From an uncultured Burkholderiaceae bacterium (lineage in GTDB: Bacteria; Pseudomonadota; Gammaproteobacteria; Burkholderiales; Burkholderiaceae_C): 10,783 bases of DNA. The stretch's first letter is position 1; every line of letters begins with the position of its first letter. Below the pieces are notes generated by a model. It worked only from the letters and a program-made list of their open reading frames with translations. It made no database searches and was not told the DNA's origin. Positions 1 through 7,021 of this stretch are shown here, piece by piece. Location: the NCBI GenBank assembly GCA_938022295.1, contig CALIDR010000017.1:1-10783 (forward strand), written 5' to 3'. Position numbers and translations under genes: made by a program.

Positions 1-21
1 TTCGCAGTGCTCGTCGATGTC

Positions 22-261
22 GCAAAGCGCCGTGCGCGCGGGCGGCGGCGCGCCTCGGAGGCGCCGAGCAACGCAGCGCCCGTGGCCGCGCGCGCGAGCG
101 CGCTTCGTGATCGAACTCGGCGCCGTTGCCCGAGCGCAGCGAGCCGAAGGCGAACGTAGCGAGTTCGGCGCCGGGCCACGGGCGCGAGTCGCGCAGGGCA
201 GCCAGCGCGCAGCGCTGGCCGCCGAGGTGAAGCGCCGACGCCCGCGCGCACGGCGCTTTGC
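22..261. repeat. Large nested imperfect inverted repeat
   Basis: The outer arms, 22-44 and 239-261, are perfect reverse complements over 23 bp. Further inward, in the same nested order, pair 46-51 with 232-237, 53-58 with 222-227, 76-87 with 174-185 (12 bp) and 112-119 with 160-167 (8 bp). An extra local hairpin, 201-208 with 212-219, sits on the right side only. The loop carries a 13-base near-repeat (131-143 and 151-163, 11 of 13 identical). The right half can also fold locally (230-237 with 251-258, flanked by 221-228 with 269-276), which excludes the long-range pairing. No T-run follows, so it is not a standard terminator. It may be an intergenic repeat-family member, a structured RNA or a leader element. 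Confidence 0.75.
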
Positions 262-343
262 CGCGCCAACCTCGGCAGTCCGCTCAAAGCGAACAGTCAA
301 TGTCGGCAGAGGGCCGAATTCGGTCAGCGAGAAATCCGCTCGC

Positions 344-374
344 AAGGTCGGCTGAGGATCCCGTCGCCGACCTT
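344..374. repeat. 9-bp perfect hairpin in the kinase leader
   Basis: Bases 344-352 are the exact reverse complement of 366-374, separated by a 13-base loop. There is no T-run after either arm, so an intrinsic terminator is not supported. It lies about 170 bases before the first kinase-like gene and could be an operator, part of the leader RNA or chance; its role is unknown. Confidence 0.5.
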
Positions 375-542
375 CGATCCCCAGGGTCGAATGCACCCGA
401 TGGGCCTAAATCGGCCGTTCACTCGCGGCAGCTCGAAGGCGAAGGCGCATGAGCGACCGCGGCGAACAAGGCTCGCGCGGGCCTGCTGTTCGCCGCATCG
501 GCGGCTCGCCGGCGCGCTTCCAATCGGAGCGCAACGACCGCC

Positions 543-2363
543 ATGGCTACCCGCGATCCGCTTTCGCCTGCCGCCGAGCCGCCGCCGGCAACGACTTCGC
601 TGCGCCGCTTCGGGCGCTTCCAGATGCGCCGACTGCTCGGCCGCAGCGCGCGCACGACGGCCTGGCTGGCGTGGGATCCGCGCGACGGGCGCGAGGTGAT
701 GCTCGTGCTGCCGCGGCACGCGCCGGCGCCCGAGGCGCTCGCGCCGTGGCTGCAGGACGCGCGGCGCGCCGCGCGGCTGCAGCACCCGCGGCTCGCGCCG
801 GCGCTCGAAGTGGGCGAAGTCGAGCGCTGGCCGTTCGTCACCTACGACCGCGCGCTCGGTACGACGCTCGCCGAGCGGCTGACCGACGAGGGCGTCGCGC
901 CGGCGCAGGCGGCGCGCTGGATCGCCGACGCCCTCGAAGGCCTCGCGTTCGCGCACGACGCCGGCGCCGCGCACCGCGACCTGCAGCTGCACCACCTCGT
1001 CGTCGACGCCGGCGGCGCGGTGTGCGTGGCCGGGCTCGAAGCGGCTCCCAACGCCGCCGCCGCGGCCGAGCCCGCGGGCGGCGCGCGGGCGCTGTCGATC
1101 GATCCCCAGCAGCTGCAGGCGCAGCGCCGGCGCGCGCAGCGCGACGTGCTCACCGCCGGCCTCCTGCTGCACCACCTGCTCGCCGGCCGGCCGGCGCTCG
1201 GCGAACCCGACGCCGGTGCCGTCGCCGACCGCCTGCCGCCCGCCGGCCGCGAGCTCGTCAAGCTGCCGTTCGACATCGTCCACAGCGTGCCCGAGCCGCT
1301 GCGCGCGATCGTCGACCGCGCCACCGACCGCCAGCCGCGCCAGCGCTACTTCGCCGCGCGCACGTTCGCCCGTGCGCTGCAGGGCTGGATCGACTTCGAC
1401 AGCGCGCACGACGGCGGCGCCCACGCGCTGCTGCTCGAACGCGTCGACCAGATCGGCGCGCTGCCGGCCGCCCCCGGCGCGGTGGGCCGCACCGCTCGCC
1501 TGGCGGCGATGGAGCGCGAGCGCATCGGCGAGCTGGCCCAGATCGCGCTGCGCGACTTCGCGCTGAGCTTCGAGCTGCTACGCATGGCCAACACGGCGCA
1601 GGTGCGCGGCGGGCAGATCGCCGGCAACGGGCCAGTGCTGACCGTGCGCCGCGCGATCGCGCTCGTCGGCCTCGAGGGCATCCAGCGCGCGGCCAACGCG
1701 CTGCGGCCCTGGCCCGGCCCGCTGCGCGAGGGCGACGCGTGCGAGCTCGCGCTGCTCGTCGACCAGGTGCGCCGTGCCGGGCGCATCGCCCAGGCGCTGC
1801 GCCCGCCCGGCTACGACGCCGAAGTCGTCTTCATCGTCACGCTGCTGCAGAACCTCGGACGCCTGCTCGTGCACTACCACTTCCCCGAAGAGGCGCAGCA
1901 GGTGCGGCGCCTGATGCAGGCGCAGCCGGCGGCCGAGCCGGGCGCCCCCGACGAGCCCGGCATGGGCGAGGCGCAGGCCGCGTTCGCCGTCTTCGGCTGC
2001 GACCTCGAGGCGATGGGCGCCGCGGTGGCGCGCCGCTGGGGGCTGGACGACGCGGCGCTGCACATGGTGCGCCGGCTGCCGCTCGGCGTGCCGGTGCGCA
2101 CGCCCGACCACGACGACGACGTGCTGCGCGCCGTCGCCAGCGCCGCCAACGAGGCGCTCGACGCGCTGGCGCAGCCGCCGCGGCGGGTGGCGGCTGCGCT
2201 CGACCGCGTCGCCGCGCGCTACGCGCGCGTGCTCAAGCTGCAAAGCGGCGACCTGCAGGCGGCGGTGCAGGCCGCACTGGCCGAACGCAGCGCCGACCTC
2301 GACCGCGCCGAGGCCACGCCGGCCGGCGCCGAAGCGGTGGCCGGCGCAGGAGCCGCGGCATGA
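543..2363 (+). CDS. Pseudokinase-HDOD fusion protein
   Basis: 606 aa. Residues about 24-283 have the fold pattern of a Hanks-type Ser/Thr kinase, but the catalytic residues are missing when aligned by eye with the next gene. The glycine loop is broken (GRSARTTA, 33-40), the ATP lysine position is V55, HRD survives (144-146) but the following Lys and Asn are Q148 and H151, and the DFG aspartate is V162. It is therefore probably a pseudokinase. Residues about 295-515 are an HDOD domain (VLTVRRAIALVGLEGIQ, 365-381; LLQNLGRLL, 434-442; FPEEAQQVR, 447-455) without the HD metal pair, as is usual for this regulatory family. The C-terminus is low-complexity and Ala-rich. The ATG at 543 has only a weak GGAG 13 bases upstream. 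The stop overlaps the start of the active-kinase gene, so the two are probably translated together. It is probably a cytosolic signalling protein; its input and output are unknown. Confidence 0.88.
   Translation: MATRDPLSPAAEPPPATTSLRRFGRFQMRRLLGRSARTTAWLAWDPRDGREVMLVLPRHAPAPEALAPWLQDARRAARLQHPRLAPALEVGEVERWPFVTYDRALGTTLAERLTDEGVAPAQAARWIADALEGLAFAHDAGAAHRDLQLHHLVVDAGGAVCVAGLEAAPNAAAAAEPAGGARALSIDPQQLQAQRRRAQRDVLTAGLLLHHLLAGRPALGEPDAGAVADRLPPAGRELVKLPFDIVHSVPEPLRAIVDRATDRQPRQRYFAARTFARALQGWIDFDSAHDGGAHALLLERVDQIGALPAAPGAVGRTARLAAMERERIGELAQIALRDFALSFELLRMANTAQVRGGQIAGNGPVLTVRRAIALVGLEGIQRAANALRPWPGPLREGDACELALLVDQVRRAGRIAQALRPPGYDAEVVFIVTLLQNLGRLLVHYHFPEEAQQVRRLMQAQPAAEPGAPDEPGMGEAQAAFAVFGCDLEAMGAAVARRWGLDDAALHMVRRLPLGVPVRTPDHDDDVLRAVASAANEALDALAQPPRRVAAALDRVAARYARVLKLQSGDLQAAVQAALAERSADLDRAEATPAGAEAVAGAGAAA
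2348..2352 (+). promoter_or_regulatory. Shine-Dalgarno AGGAG for the kinase-HDOD-GAF gene
   Basis: AGGAG lies 7 bases before the ATG at 2360, inside the last codons of the upstream pseudokinase gene. With the ATGA overlap at 2360-2363 it fixes the start of the second gene, even though its reading frame stays open about 1.9 kb further upstream. It also suggests translational coupling. Confidence 0.75.
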
Positions 2364-4762
2364 ACGCCGTCGTCGCCGACGACGTGCCGCGCCAGCTCGG
2401 GCGCTTCCGCCTCGAGCGCATGCTCGGCGAGGGCGCGCAGGCCACGGTCTGGCTCGGCCACGACACGCGGCTGGACCGCCAGGTCGCGGTCAAGCTGCTC
2501 GCGCTCGACGCCGACGCCGGCGCCGTCAGCCAGTGGCTGCACGAGGCGCGCGCCGTCAGCCGGCTGACGCACCCGCACATCGTGCCGGTGTTCGAGGCCG
2601 ACGAGCACGCCGGCCAGCCGTACCTCGTGTTCGAGTACGTCGCCGGGCCGACGCTGTCGCAGCGCCTGCGCGTGAGCGGCGCGCTGCCGCCGCGCGAGGC
2701 GGTGACGCTGCTGCTGGGCGTGCTCGACGCGCTGCGCGTGGCGCACGAGCAGGGCATCGTGCACCGCGACCTGAAGCCGTCGAACGTCCTGATCGACCCC
2801 CAGGGCCGGGCGCGGGTGATGGACTTCGGCCTCGCGGCGCGCATCTCCGACCCCCACGAGCGGCGCATCTACGGCACGCCGGGCTACATCTCGCCCGAGG
2901 CGGCGCGCGGCCTGCCGCCCTCGCCGGCGATGGACGTGTTCGGCGCCGGCGTCGTGCTCGCCGAGATGCTGACCGGCCGCTCGCTGGTGCGCGAGCGCGA
3001 CCCGATGCGCGCCCTCGAGCTCGTCGTCAAGCAGGACCTGCCGCTGCCCGAGCGCCTCGGCGAGCCGCCCGACGACGCGCTGCGCGCGATCGTGCAGCGC
3101 GCGATCCAGCGCGACCCGGCGCGCCGCTTCGCCGACATCGCGCAGCTGCAGCAGGCGCTGGCGCAGTGGCTCGCCCCGCCGGTGCAGGCGGCGGTGGACC
3201 CCGAGGCCAGCGGCACGCTCGAGTTCCTGCTGCGCCGCATGCGGCTGAAGAGCGACTTCCCGGCGCTGTCGGACGCCGTCGTGCGCATCCAGCGCCTGAC
3301 GCGCTCGGACAAGGAGAACCTGACGCACCTGGCCAGCGAGATCCTGAAGGACGTCGCGCTGACGAACAAGCTGCTGCGCATGGTCAACTCGGCGAGCTTC
3401 GTCGTCGCCGGGCCGGTGACGACGGTGTCGCGCGCCGTCGCGCTGGTGGGCTTCACGGCGATCCGCAACATGGCGCTGACGCTCGTGCTGCTCGAGCACA
3501 TGCACGACAAGGGCCACGCGCGCCAGCTGCAGGAGGAGTTCCTGCGCGCGCTGATGGCCGGCACGCTCGCCGCCGAGCTGGCACCGAACCCGCGCGAGGA
3601 CGAGGAGGCGTTCCTCGCCGCGATGTTCCAGAACCTCGGCCGCCTGCTGACCGAGTTCTACTTCCCCGAGGAGGCGCGCCAGGTGCGCGCGCTGACGCGC
3701 CCCGCGCCCGGCACGCCGGCGGCGCTGGCGCCGTGCGACGAGGACAGCGCCGCGATCCGCGTGCTCGGCATCAGCTTCGAGGACCTGGGCCTGGGCGTCG
3801 CGCGCGCCTGGGGCCTGCCCGAGGCGCTGCAGAAGTCGATGCGCCGGCCTGGAGAGGCGCAGCTGCACCGTGCCGCCGCGCGCGGGCCCGAGCGCATGCG
3901 CTGGCTCGGCCGCGCGGCGAGCGAAGTCGCCGACGCGCTGCTGTACGCCGACGACCCGGCGGCACGCATCGCCGAGACCGAGCAGCGCCACGGCCGCGCG
4001 CTCGAGTGGGCCGACGGCGCGCTGCACCAGGCCACCGAGCGCGCGCGCCAGCAGATGACGGCGCTCGTCGAGGCGATGCACCTGCGCCTGGGCAAGAGCG
4101 ACCGCGCGCGGCGACTGCTCGCGCCGCTGCCGGCCAGCGACGACCCGCTGGCCGAGCACGGCCTGCAGGCGGTGGCCGGCGCGCCGGCGAGCGAGGTGCG
4201 CACGCTGACGGCGCCGGACCAGACGCGGCTGCCGGTGGCCGAGATGCTCGCCGCGGGCATCCAGGACATCACGCAGCACATGGTCTCGGAGGGCTTCCGC
4301 CTCAACGAGGTGCTGCGCATGGTGCTCGAGACGATGCTGCGCGCGCTCGGCCTGCGCCGCGTCGTGTTCTGCCTGCGCGACCCGAAGGCCGACGCGCTCG
4401 TCGGCCGCCTCGGCCTCGGCGACGACGCCGAGGCGGTGGCCGGCGTGTTCCGCGTGCCGCTGCGCGTGGCCCCCGGCACCGCGCCGGAACTGTTCACCGC
4501 GGTGTGCCTGAAGGGCGCCGACACGCTGATCGCCGACGCCGCCGCGCCGACGATCGCCGCGCGCCTGCCGGCGTGGTTCAAGGCCCGCGTCGACGCGCCG
4601 GCGTTCCTGCTGCTGCCGCTGATGCTGAAGAACGCGCCGCTGGCGCTGATCTACGCCGACAAGGCGCAGCCCGGCGCGATCTCGCTCGGCGACAAGGAAC
4701 TGAACCTCCTGCGCACGCTGCGCAACCAGGCCGTGATGGCGTTCCGCCAGGCCGGGGCCTGA
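2360..4762 (+). CDS. Serine/threonine protein kinase with HDOD and GAF domains
   Basis: 800 aa. The kinase domain (about 14-270) carries a full set of catalytic motifs: glycine loop GEGAQATV (23-30), VAVK with K45, HRDLKPSN (135-142, catalytic D137), DFG (155-157), SPE in place of APE (178-180) and the helix-F aspartate D192. It should phosphorylate Ser/Thr. An HDOD domain follows at about 286-500 (VTTVSRAVALVGFTAIRN, 353-370; FQNLGRLL, 423-430; FPEEARQVR, 435-443); it lacks the HD residues and is probably a protein-interaction or regulatory module. Residues about 635-795 look like a GAF-type sensory domain (LRRVVFCLRD, 665-674; LLPLMLKNAPLALIYADKA, 751-769). No membrane segment is visible. 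It overlaps the pseudokinase-HDOD gene by 4 bases and shares its architecture apart from the GAF domain. The kinase call is firm, the GAF assignment moderate, and the ligand and targets unknown. Confidence 0.93.
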   Translation: MNAVVADDVPRQLGRFRLERMLGEGAQATVWLGHDTRLDRQVAVKLLALDADAGAVSQWLHEARAVSRLTHPHIVPVFEADEHAGQPYLVFEYVAGPTLSQRLRVSGALPPREAVTLLLGVLDALRVAHEQGIVHRDLKPSNVLIDPQGRARVMDFGLAARISDPHERRIYGTPGYISPEAARGLPPSPAMDVFGAGVVLAEMLTGRSLVRERDPMRALELVVKQDLPLPERLGEPPDDALRAIVQRAIQRDPARRFADIAQLQQALAQWLAPPVQAAVDPEASGTLEFLLRRMRLKSDFPALSDAVVRIQRLTRSDKENLTHLASEILKDVALTNKLLRMVNSASFVVAGPVTTVSRAVALVGFTAIRNMALTLVLLEHMHDKGHARQLQEEFLRALMAGTLAAELAPNPREDEEAFLAAMFQNLGRLLTEFYFPEEARQVRALTRPAPGTPAALAPCDEDSAAIRVLGISFEDLGLGVARAWGLPEALQKSMRRPGEAQLHRAAARGPERMRWLGRAASEVADALLYADDPAARIAETEQRHGRALEWADGALHQATERARQQMTALVEAMHLRLGKSDRARRLLAPLPASDDPLAEHGLQAVAGAPASEVRTLTAPDQTRLPVAEMLAAGIQDITQHMVSEGFRLNEVLRMVLETMLRALGLRRVVFCLRDPKADALVGRLGLGDDAEAVAGVFRVPLRVAPGTAPELFTAVCLKGADTLIADAAAPTIAARLPAWFKARVDAPAFLLLPLMLKNAPLALIYADKAQPGAISLGDKELNLLRTLRNQAVMAFRQAGA

Positions 4763-4772
4763 CGGTGGGCTT

Positions 4773-5297
4773 TCAGAACGGGATCGGCGGCCCGGTGAAG
4801 GGCCCGCGCAGCGGGCTCGCGCGCGCCAGCGCGTCGGCCGCCGTGCGCAGGCCGGCGCAGGCGTTGCGCCCCGGGCGGCGGCGCACGGCGTTGAGCCAGC
4901 CCTTGCAGCGCGCGTAGAAGCGGAAGAAGCGCAGCACGTGCTCGAGCTGCGCCGGCGTCGGGCGCTCGGCGGCGCAGACGAGCTTGTCGTCGGCGAGCCC
5001 GCGGTCGACCAGCGTCACCGCGGCCCAGGCCGGCAGCCTCAGCCGCGTGCCCAGCGGCAGCCGCGGGCCGAGCACGAGCGCGTCGAGCAGGTCGCCCTCG
5101 AGCCCGAGGTGGGTCGGCACCGAGCCGTAGTTGAACGGGCACGGCAGCGGCGAGACGAAGTCGACCCGGCCCGTCGAGCCGCGCTTGAGGAAGCTGCCGC
5201 GCGGCACCTCGACGACGACGTCGACGGTGCGCGGCGCCCAGGCGGCGGCGCGGTCGACGTCGTCGGTCGTCGCGCGCCCGGCCGCGGCGGCCGTCAT
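4773..5297 (-). CDS. Divergent family I inorganic pyrophosphatase-like protein
   Basis: 174 aa, close to the 175 aa of E. coli Ppa. The signature is recognisable: VVVEVPRGS (27-35), PFNYGSVP (54-61), LEGDLLDALV (66-75) and ADDKLV (102-107). Family I enzymes hydrolyse pyrophosphate to two phosphates with Mg2+ in the cytosol. By-eye comparison with E. coli Ppa keeps equivalents of E20, K29, Y55, D67, D70, D97, D102, K104 and Y141 (here E30, K38, Y57, D69, D72, D98, D103, K105 and Y128). D65 is replaced by Glu (E67), the arginine equivalent to R43 appears to be V45, and K142 appears to be A129. It may thus be a secondary pyrophosphatase or act on another phosphate ester, and is unlikely to be the main housekeeping enzyme. 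Its ATG overlaps the methyltransferase stop by 4 bases (TCAT, 5294-5297), suggesting coupling. It ends 10 bases from the convergent kinase gene. Confidence 0.85.
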   Translation of the reverse strand: MTAAAAGRATTDDVDRAAAWAPRTVDVVVEVPRGSFLKRGSTGRVDFVSPLPCPFNYGSVPTHLGLEGDLLDALVLGPRLPLGTRLRLPAWAAVTLVDRGLADDKLVCAAERPTPAQLEHVLRFFRFYARCKGWLNAVRRRPGRNACAGLRTAADALARASPLRGPFTGPPIPF

Positions 5298-5947
5298 CGC
5301 CCCGACCGGGTGCGACGGCGCGAACCGGCGACGCGCCCCCACGCGAGGTAGACGGCGCCGAACATCAGGTCCTCGACGTCGAGCGGGCCGGCCAGGCGCT
5401 CGAGGTGGCTCCACGGCCGCTCGAGCCCTTCGAGCGTCGTCACCGAGCGCAGCGCCGCCGGCCACACGAGCAGGTTCAGCGGCCGCCGCCAGCCGCGCGC
5501 CCACTGCAGCCCGGTGGCGACGACGCGCGCGCCGGGCGCGAGGTGGCGCACGACGTTGTCCACCGCCTCGGGCCGGCGCAGGACGTCGTGCGTGAAGTGG
5601 AACAGCGCGGCGTCGGCGCGCACGCCGATCGGCGCCGTCTCGACCGGCGACTCGACCAGCGTCACGTGGCGCCAGCGCGCGCGGCGCACGCGGTCGCGCG
5701 CCTGCGCGAGCATCGGCGAGCTTTGCTCGATGCCGACGACGTGCCCGCGGCTGCCGACGCCGGCGTGCAGCAGCGGCAGGCTCAGGCCGGTGCCGCAGCC
5801 GACGTCGAGCACCGTCTCGCCGGGCTGCAGCGCCAGCCGCTCGACGGCGAGGCGGCGCACCGGCTCGAACAGCGCGAGCTCGAGGTCGTAGACCGCCGCG
5901 CGCCGCCGGTACTGCGCGAGCGCGGCGGAGCGGTCGGGGCCGCTCAT
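5294..5947 (-). CDS. Class I SAM-dependent methyltransferase
   Basis: 217 aa. The SAM-binding motif I is clear (VLDVGCGTG, 47-55), followed by the acidic end of strand 2 (GIEQSSPML, 72-80, with E74) and a post-motif region DAALFHFTHDVL (112-123). An N-terminal segment YRRRAAVYDLELALFEP (13-29) precedes the fold, as in many small-molecule or lipid methyltransferases of this superfamily. It should transfer a methyl group from SAM in the cytosol; the acceptor cannot be read from the sequence. The predicted start is 33 bases after the esterase stop, with a G-rich stretch (GGGCGGGG on the coding strand) upstream. The end overlaps the pyrophosphatase-like start. The last dozen residues are Arg-rich and probably not part of the fold. 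The family call is secure, the substrate unknown. Confidence 0.9.
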   Translation of the reverse strand: MSGPDRSAALAQYRRRAAVYDLELALFEPVRRLAVERLALQPGETVLDVGCGTGLSLPLLHAGVGSRGHVVGIEQSSPMLAQARDRVRRARWRHVTLVESPVETAPIGVRADAALFHFTHDVLRRPEAVDNVVRHLAPGARVVATGLQWARGWRRPLNLLVWPAALRSVTTLEGLERPWSHLERLAGPLDVEDLMFGAVYLAWGRVAGSRRRTRSGR

Positions 5948-5980
5948 GCGATGCCCCGCCCGTCGGCCGGCGCAGACGGT

Positions 5981-6976
5981 TCAGGCCGCATGGAGGGTCT
6001 GCGGCCCGGCGGCCGCGGACGGGGCGCCGAGCACGTCGCCGAGGAACGCGAAGCTGTCGCGCCAGCAGCGCTGCGCCTGCGCACGCCAGAACAGCACGTG
6101 GAAGCCGTGCGACTCGCCGCGGTAGACGTGCAGGTCGCAGCGCAGGCCGCGCTGGCGCAGCGCCGCGGCGAGGCGCCGCGAGTCGGGGGCGCAGGGGTCG
6201 GCGTCGCCGGTGGCGACGAAGGCCGGCGGCAGGCGCAGCGCGGCGGGTGCCGCCTCGACGACGCACAGCGGGTCCGCCAGCGGCGGCGGGTTCGCGGCCG
6301 CGGCGCCGAGGTACGAGCGCGTGGCGTCGGCGGCCACGCGCTGTGCCAGCCGCGACACGCCCGGGCGCCGGAAGCGCTGCGGCGCGCTCGCCTGCAGGAA
6401 GCCGTAGTACAGCAGCAGCGCCGCCGGCCGCACGCCGAGGTCGTGCAGTGGCGCCGCCCACGGCTCGGGGCGCGGCGTGGCGCAGGCGAGCGCGACGACG
6501 AGGGCGAGGTTGGCGCCGGCCGACTCGCCGGCCAGCGCGATGCGCCGGGGGTCGCCGCCGTGGGAGGCGATCTCGCGCGCCACCCAGCGCCAGGCGGCGC
6601 AGGCGTCCTCGGCGGCGGCGGGGAACGGGTGCTTGGGTGCGAGCCGGTAGTCGACGTTGCAGACCAGATAGCCGCGCGAGGCGTAGGCCGCCGCGATCGC
6701 GCGGTGCGTGCGCTTGGAGCCGATCGCGAACGCGCCGCCGTGGAGGTAGACGACGACCGGGTGCGGACCGGGCGAGTTCGGCAGGTGCAGGTCGAGCGTG
6801 AGTGCCTCGCCGCCGTGGCGGGCGTAGACGACGTCCTCGACCAGGCGTGCCGCGGCGCCGCGCCGGCGCACCGACGGCAGCGCCTCGGCGGCCGCCGCCA
6901 GCGCGTGCATGCCGAGGTCGATCACGACGCGCCGCGGCGACTGCCGCGCGGCGACCATCTCGAGCCAGCGCTTCAT
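5981..6976 (-). CDS. HSL-type alpha/beta hydrolase (esterase/lipase)
   Basis: 331 aa. It has the hormone-sensitive-lipase (family IV) pattern: an oxyanion-hole motif HGGAF (79-83, HGGA rather than HGGG), the nucleophile elbow GESAG (150-154, Ser152), the probable catalytic Asp260 in DADP (258-261) and His290 in ESHGFH (288-293). VDYRLAPKHPFPAA (108-121) is also typical. Such enzymes hydrolyse carboxyl esters, often short- to medium-chain acyl esters, in the cytosol; no signal peptide is visible here. The ATG at 6976 is used; Met7 is an alternative. It lies 45 bases after the lipase-like gene and 33 before the methyltransferase, consistent with one operon. An AT-containing GATACT just upstream on the coding strand (plus-strand 6984-6989) could be a -10 box, but no -35 partner is evident. 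The substrate is unknown. Confidence 0.92.
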   Translation of the reverse strand: MKRWLEMVAARQSPRRVVIDLGMHALAAAAEALPSVRRRGAAARLVEDVVYARHGGEALTLDLHLPNSPGPHPVVVYLHGGAFAIGSKRTHRAIAAAYASRGYLVCNVDYRLAPKHPFPAAAEDACAAWRWVAREIASHGGDPRRIALAGESAGANLALVVALACATPRPEPWAAPLHDLGVRPAALLLYYGFLQASAPQRFRRPGVSRLAQRVAADATRSYLGAAAANPPPLADPLCVVEAAPAALRLPPAFVATGDADPCAPDSRRLAAALRQRGLRCDLHVYRGESHGFHVLFWRAQAQRCWRDSFAFLGDVLGAPSAAAGPQTLHAA

Positions 6977-7021
6977 GCGTTGCAGTATCGAGGTTGCGTG
7001 GCGCGCCCCCCGCGCGCACCG

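Larger units (their letters stand above)
1..542. other. Non-coding leader region upstream of the kinase pair
   Basis: No complete gene can be supported here. The short open frames are arginine- and alanine-rich, lack any recognisable domain and run through inverted repeats, as expected by chance in DNA this rich in G+C. One plus-strand frame is open from base 1 to a TAG at 157-159 and could be the tail of a gene starting left of the window, but nothing in its translation is recognisable. The region holds a large nested inverted repeat (22-261) and a hairpin (344-374). Bases 280-440 are visibly less GC-rich than the rest, which would suit a promoter for the gene at 543, but no good -35/-10 pair was found. 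Confidence 0.6.

Noticed and set aside
17..355. A short plus-strand open frame over the inverted repeat
   Set aside because: Its translation is Arg/Ala-rich, it runs through both arms of a palindrome and has no Shine-Dalgarno.
407..419. TAAA followed by GCCGTT, resembling a FliA (flagellar sigma factor) promoter
   Set aside because: The two halves are 3 bases apart, whereas FliA promoters need about 15, so the match is coincidental.
449..2359. Upstream in-frame extension of the kinase-HDOD-GAF gene
   Set aside because: It overlaps the whole pseudokinase gene in another frame and reads as low-complexity Arg/Ala sequence. The ATG at 2360 has a strong AGGAG and begins right before the kinase fold.
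2219..4279. A 686-codon minus-strand open frame opposite the kinase gene
   Set aside because: Arg/His/Gln-rich with no recognisable motif, and wholly antisense to a gene with intact kinase motifs.
4789..4804. Hairpin GGCCC/GGGCC with a 6-base loop near the convergent gene ends, considered as a terminator
   Set aside because: The stem is only 5 bp, lies inside the pyrophosphatase-like coding region and has no T-run on either strand.
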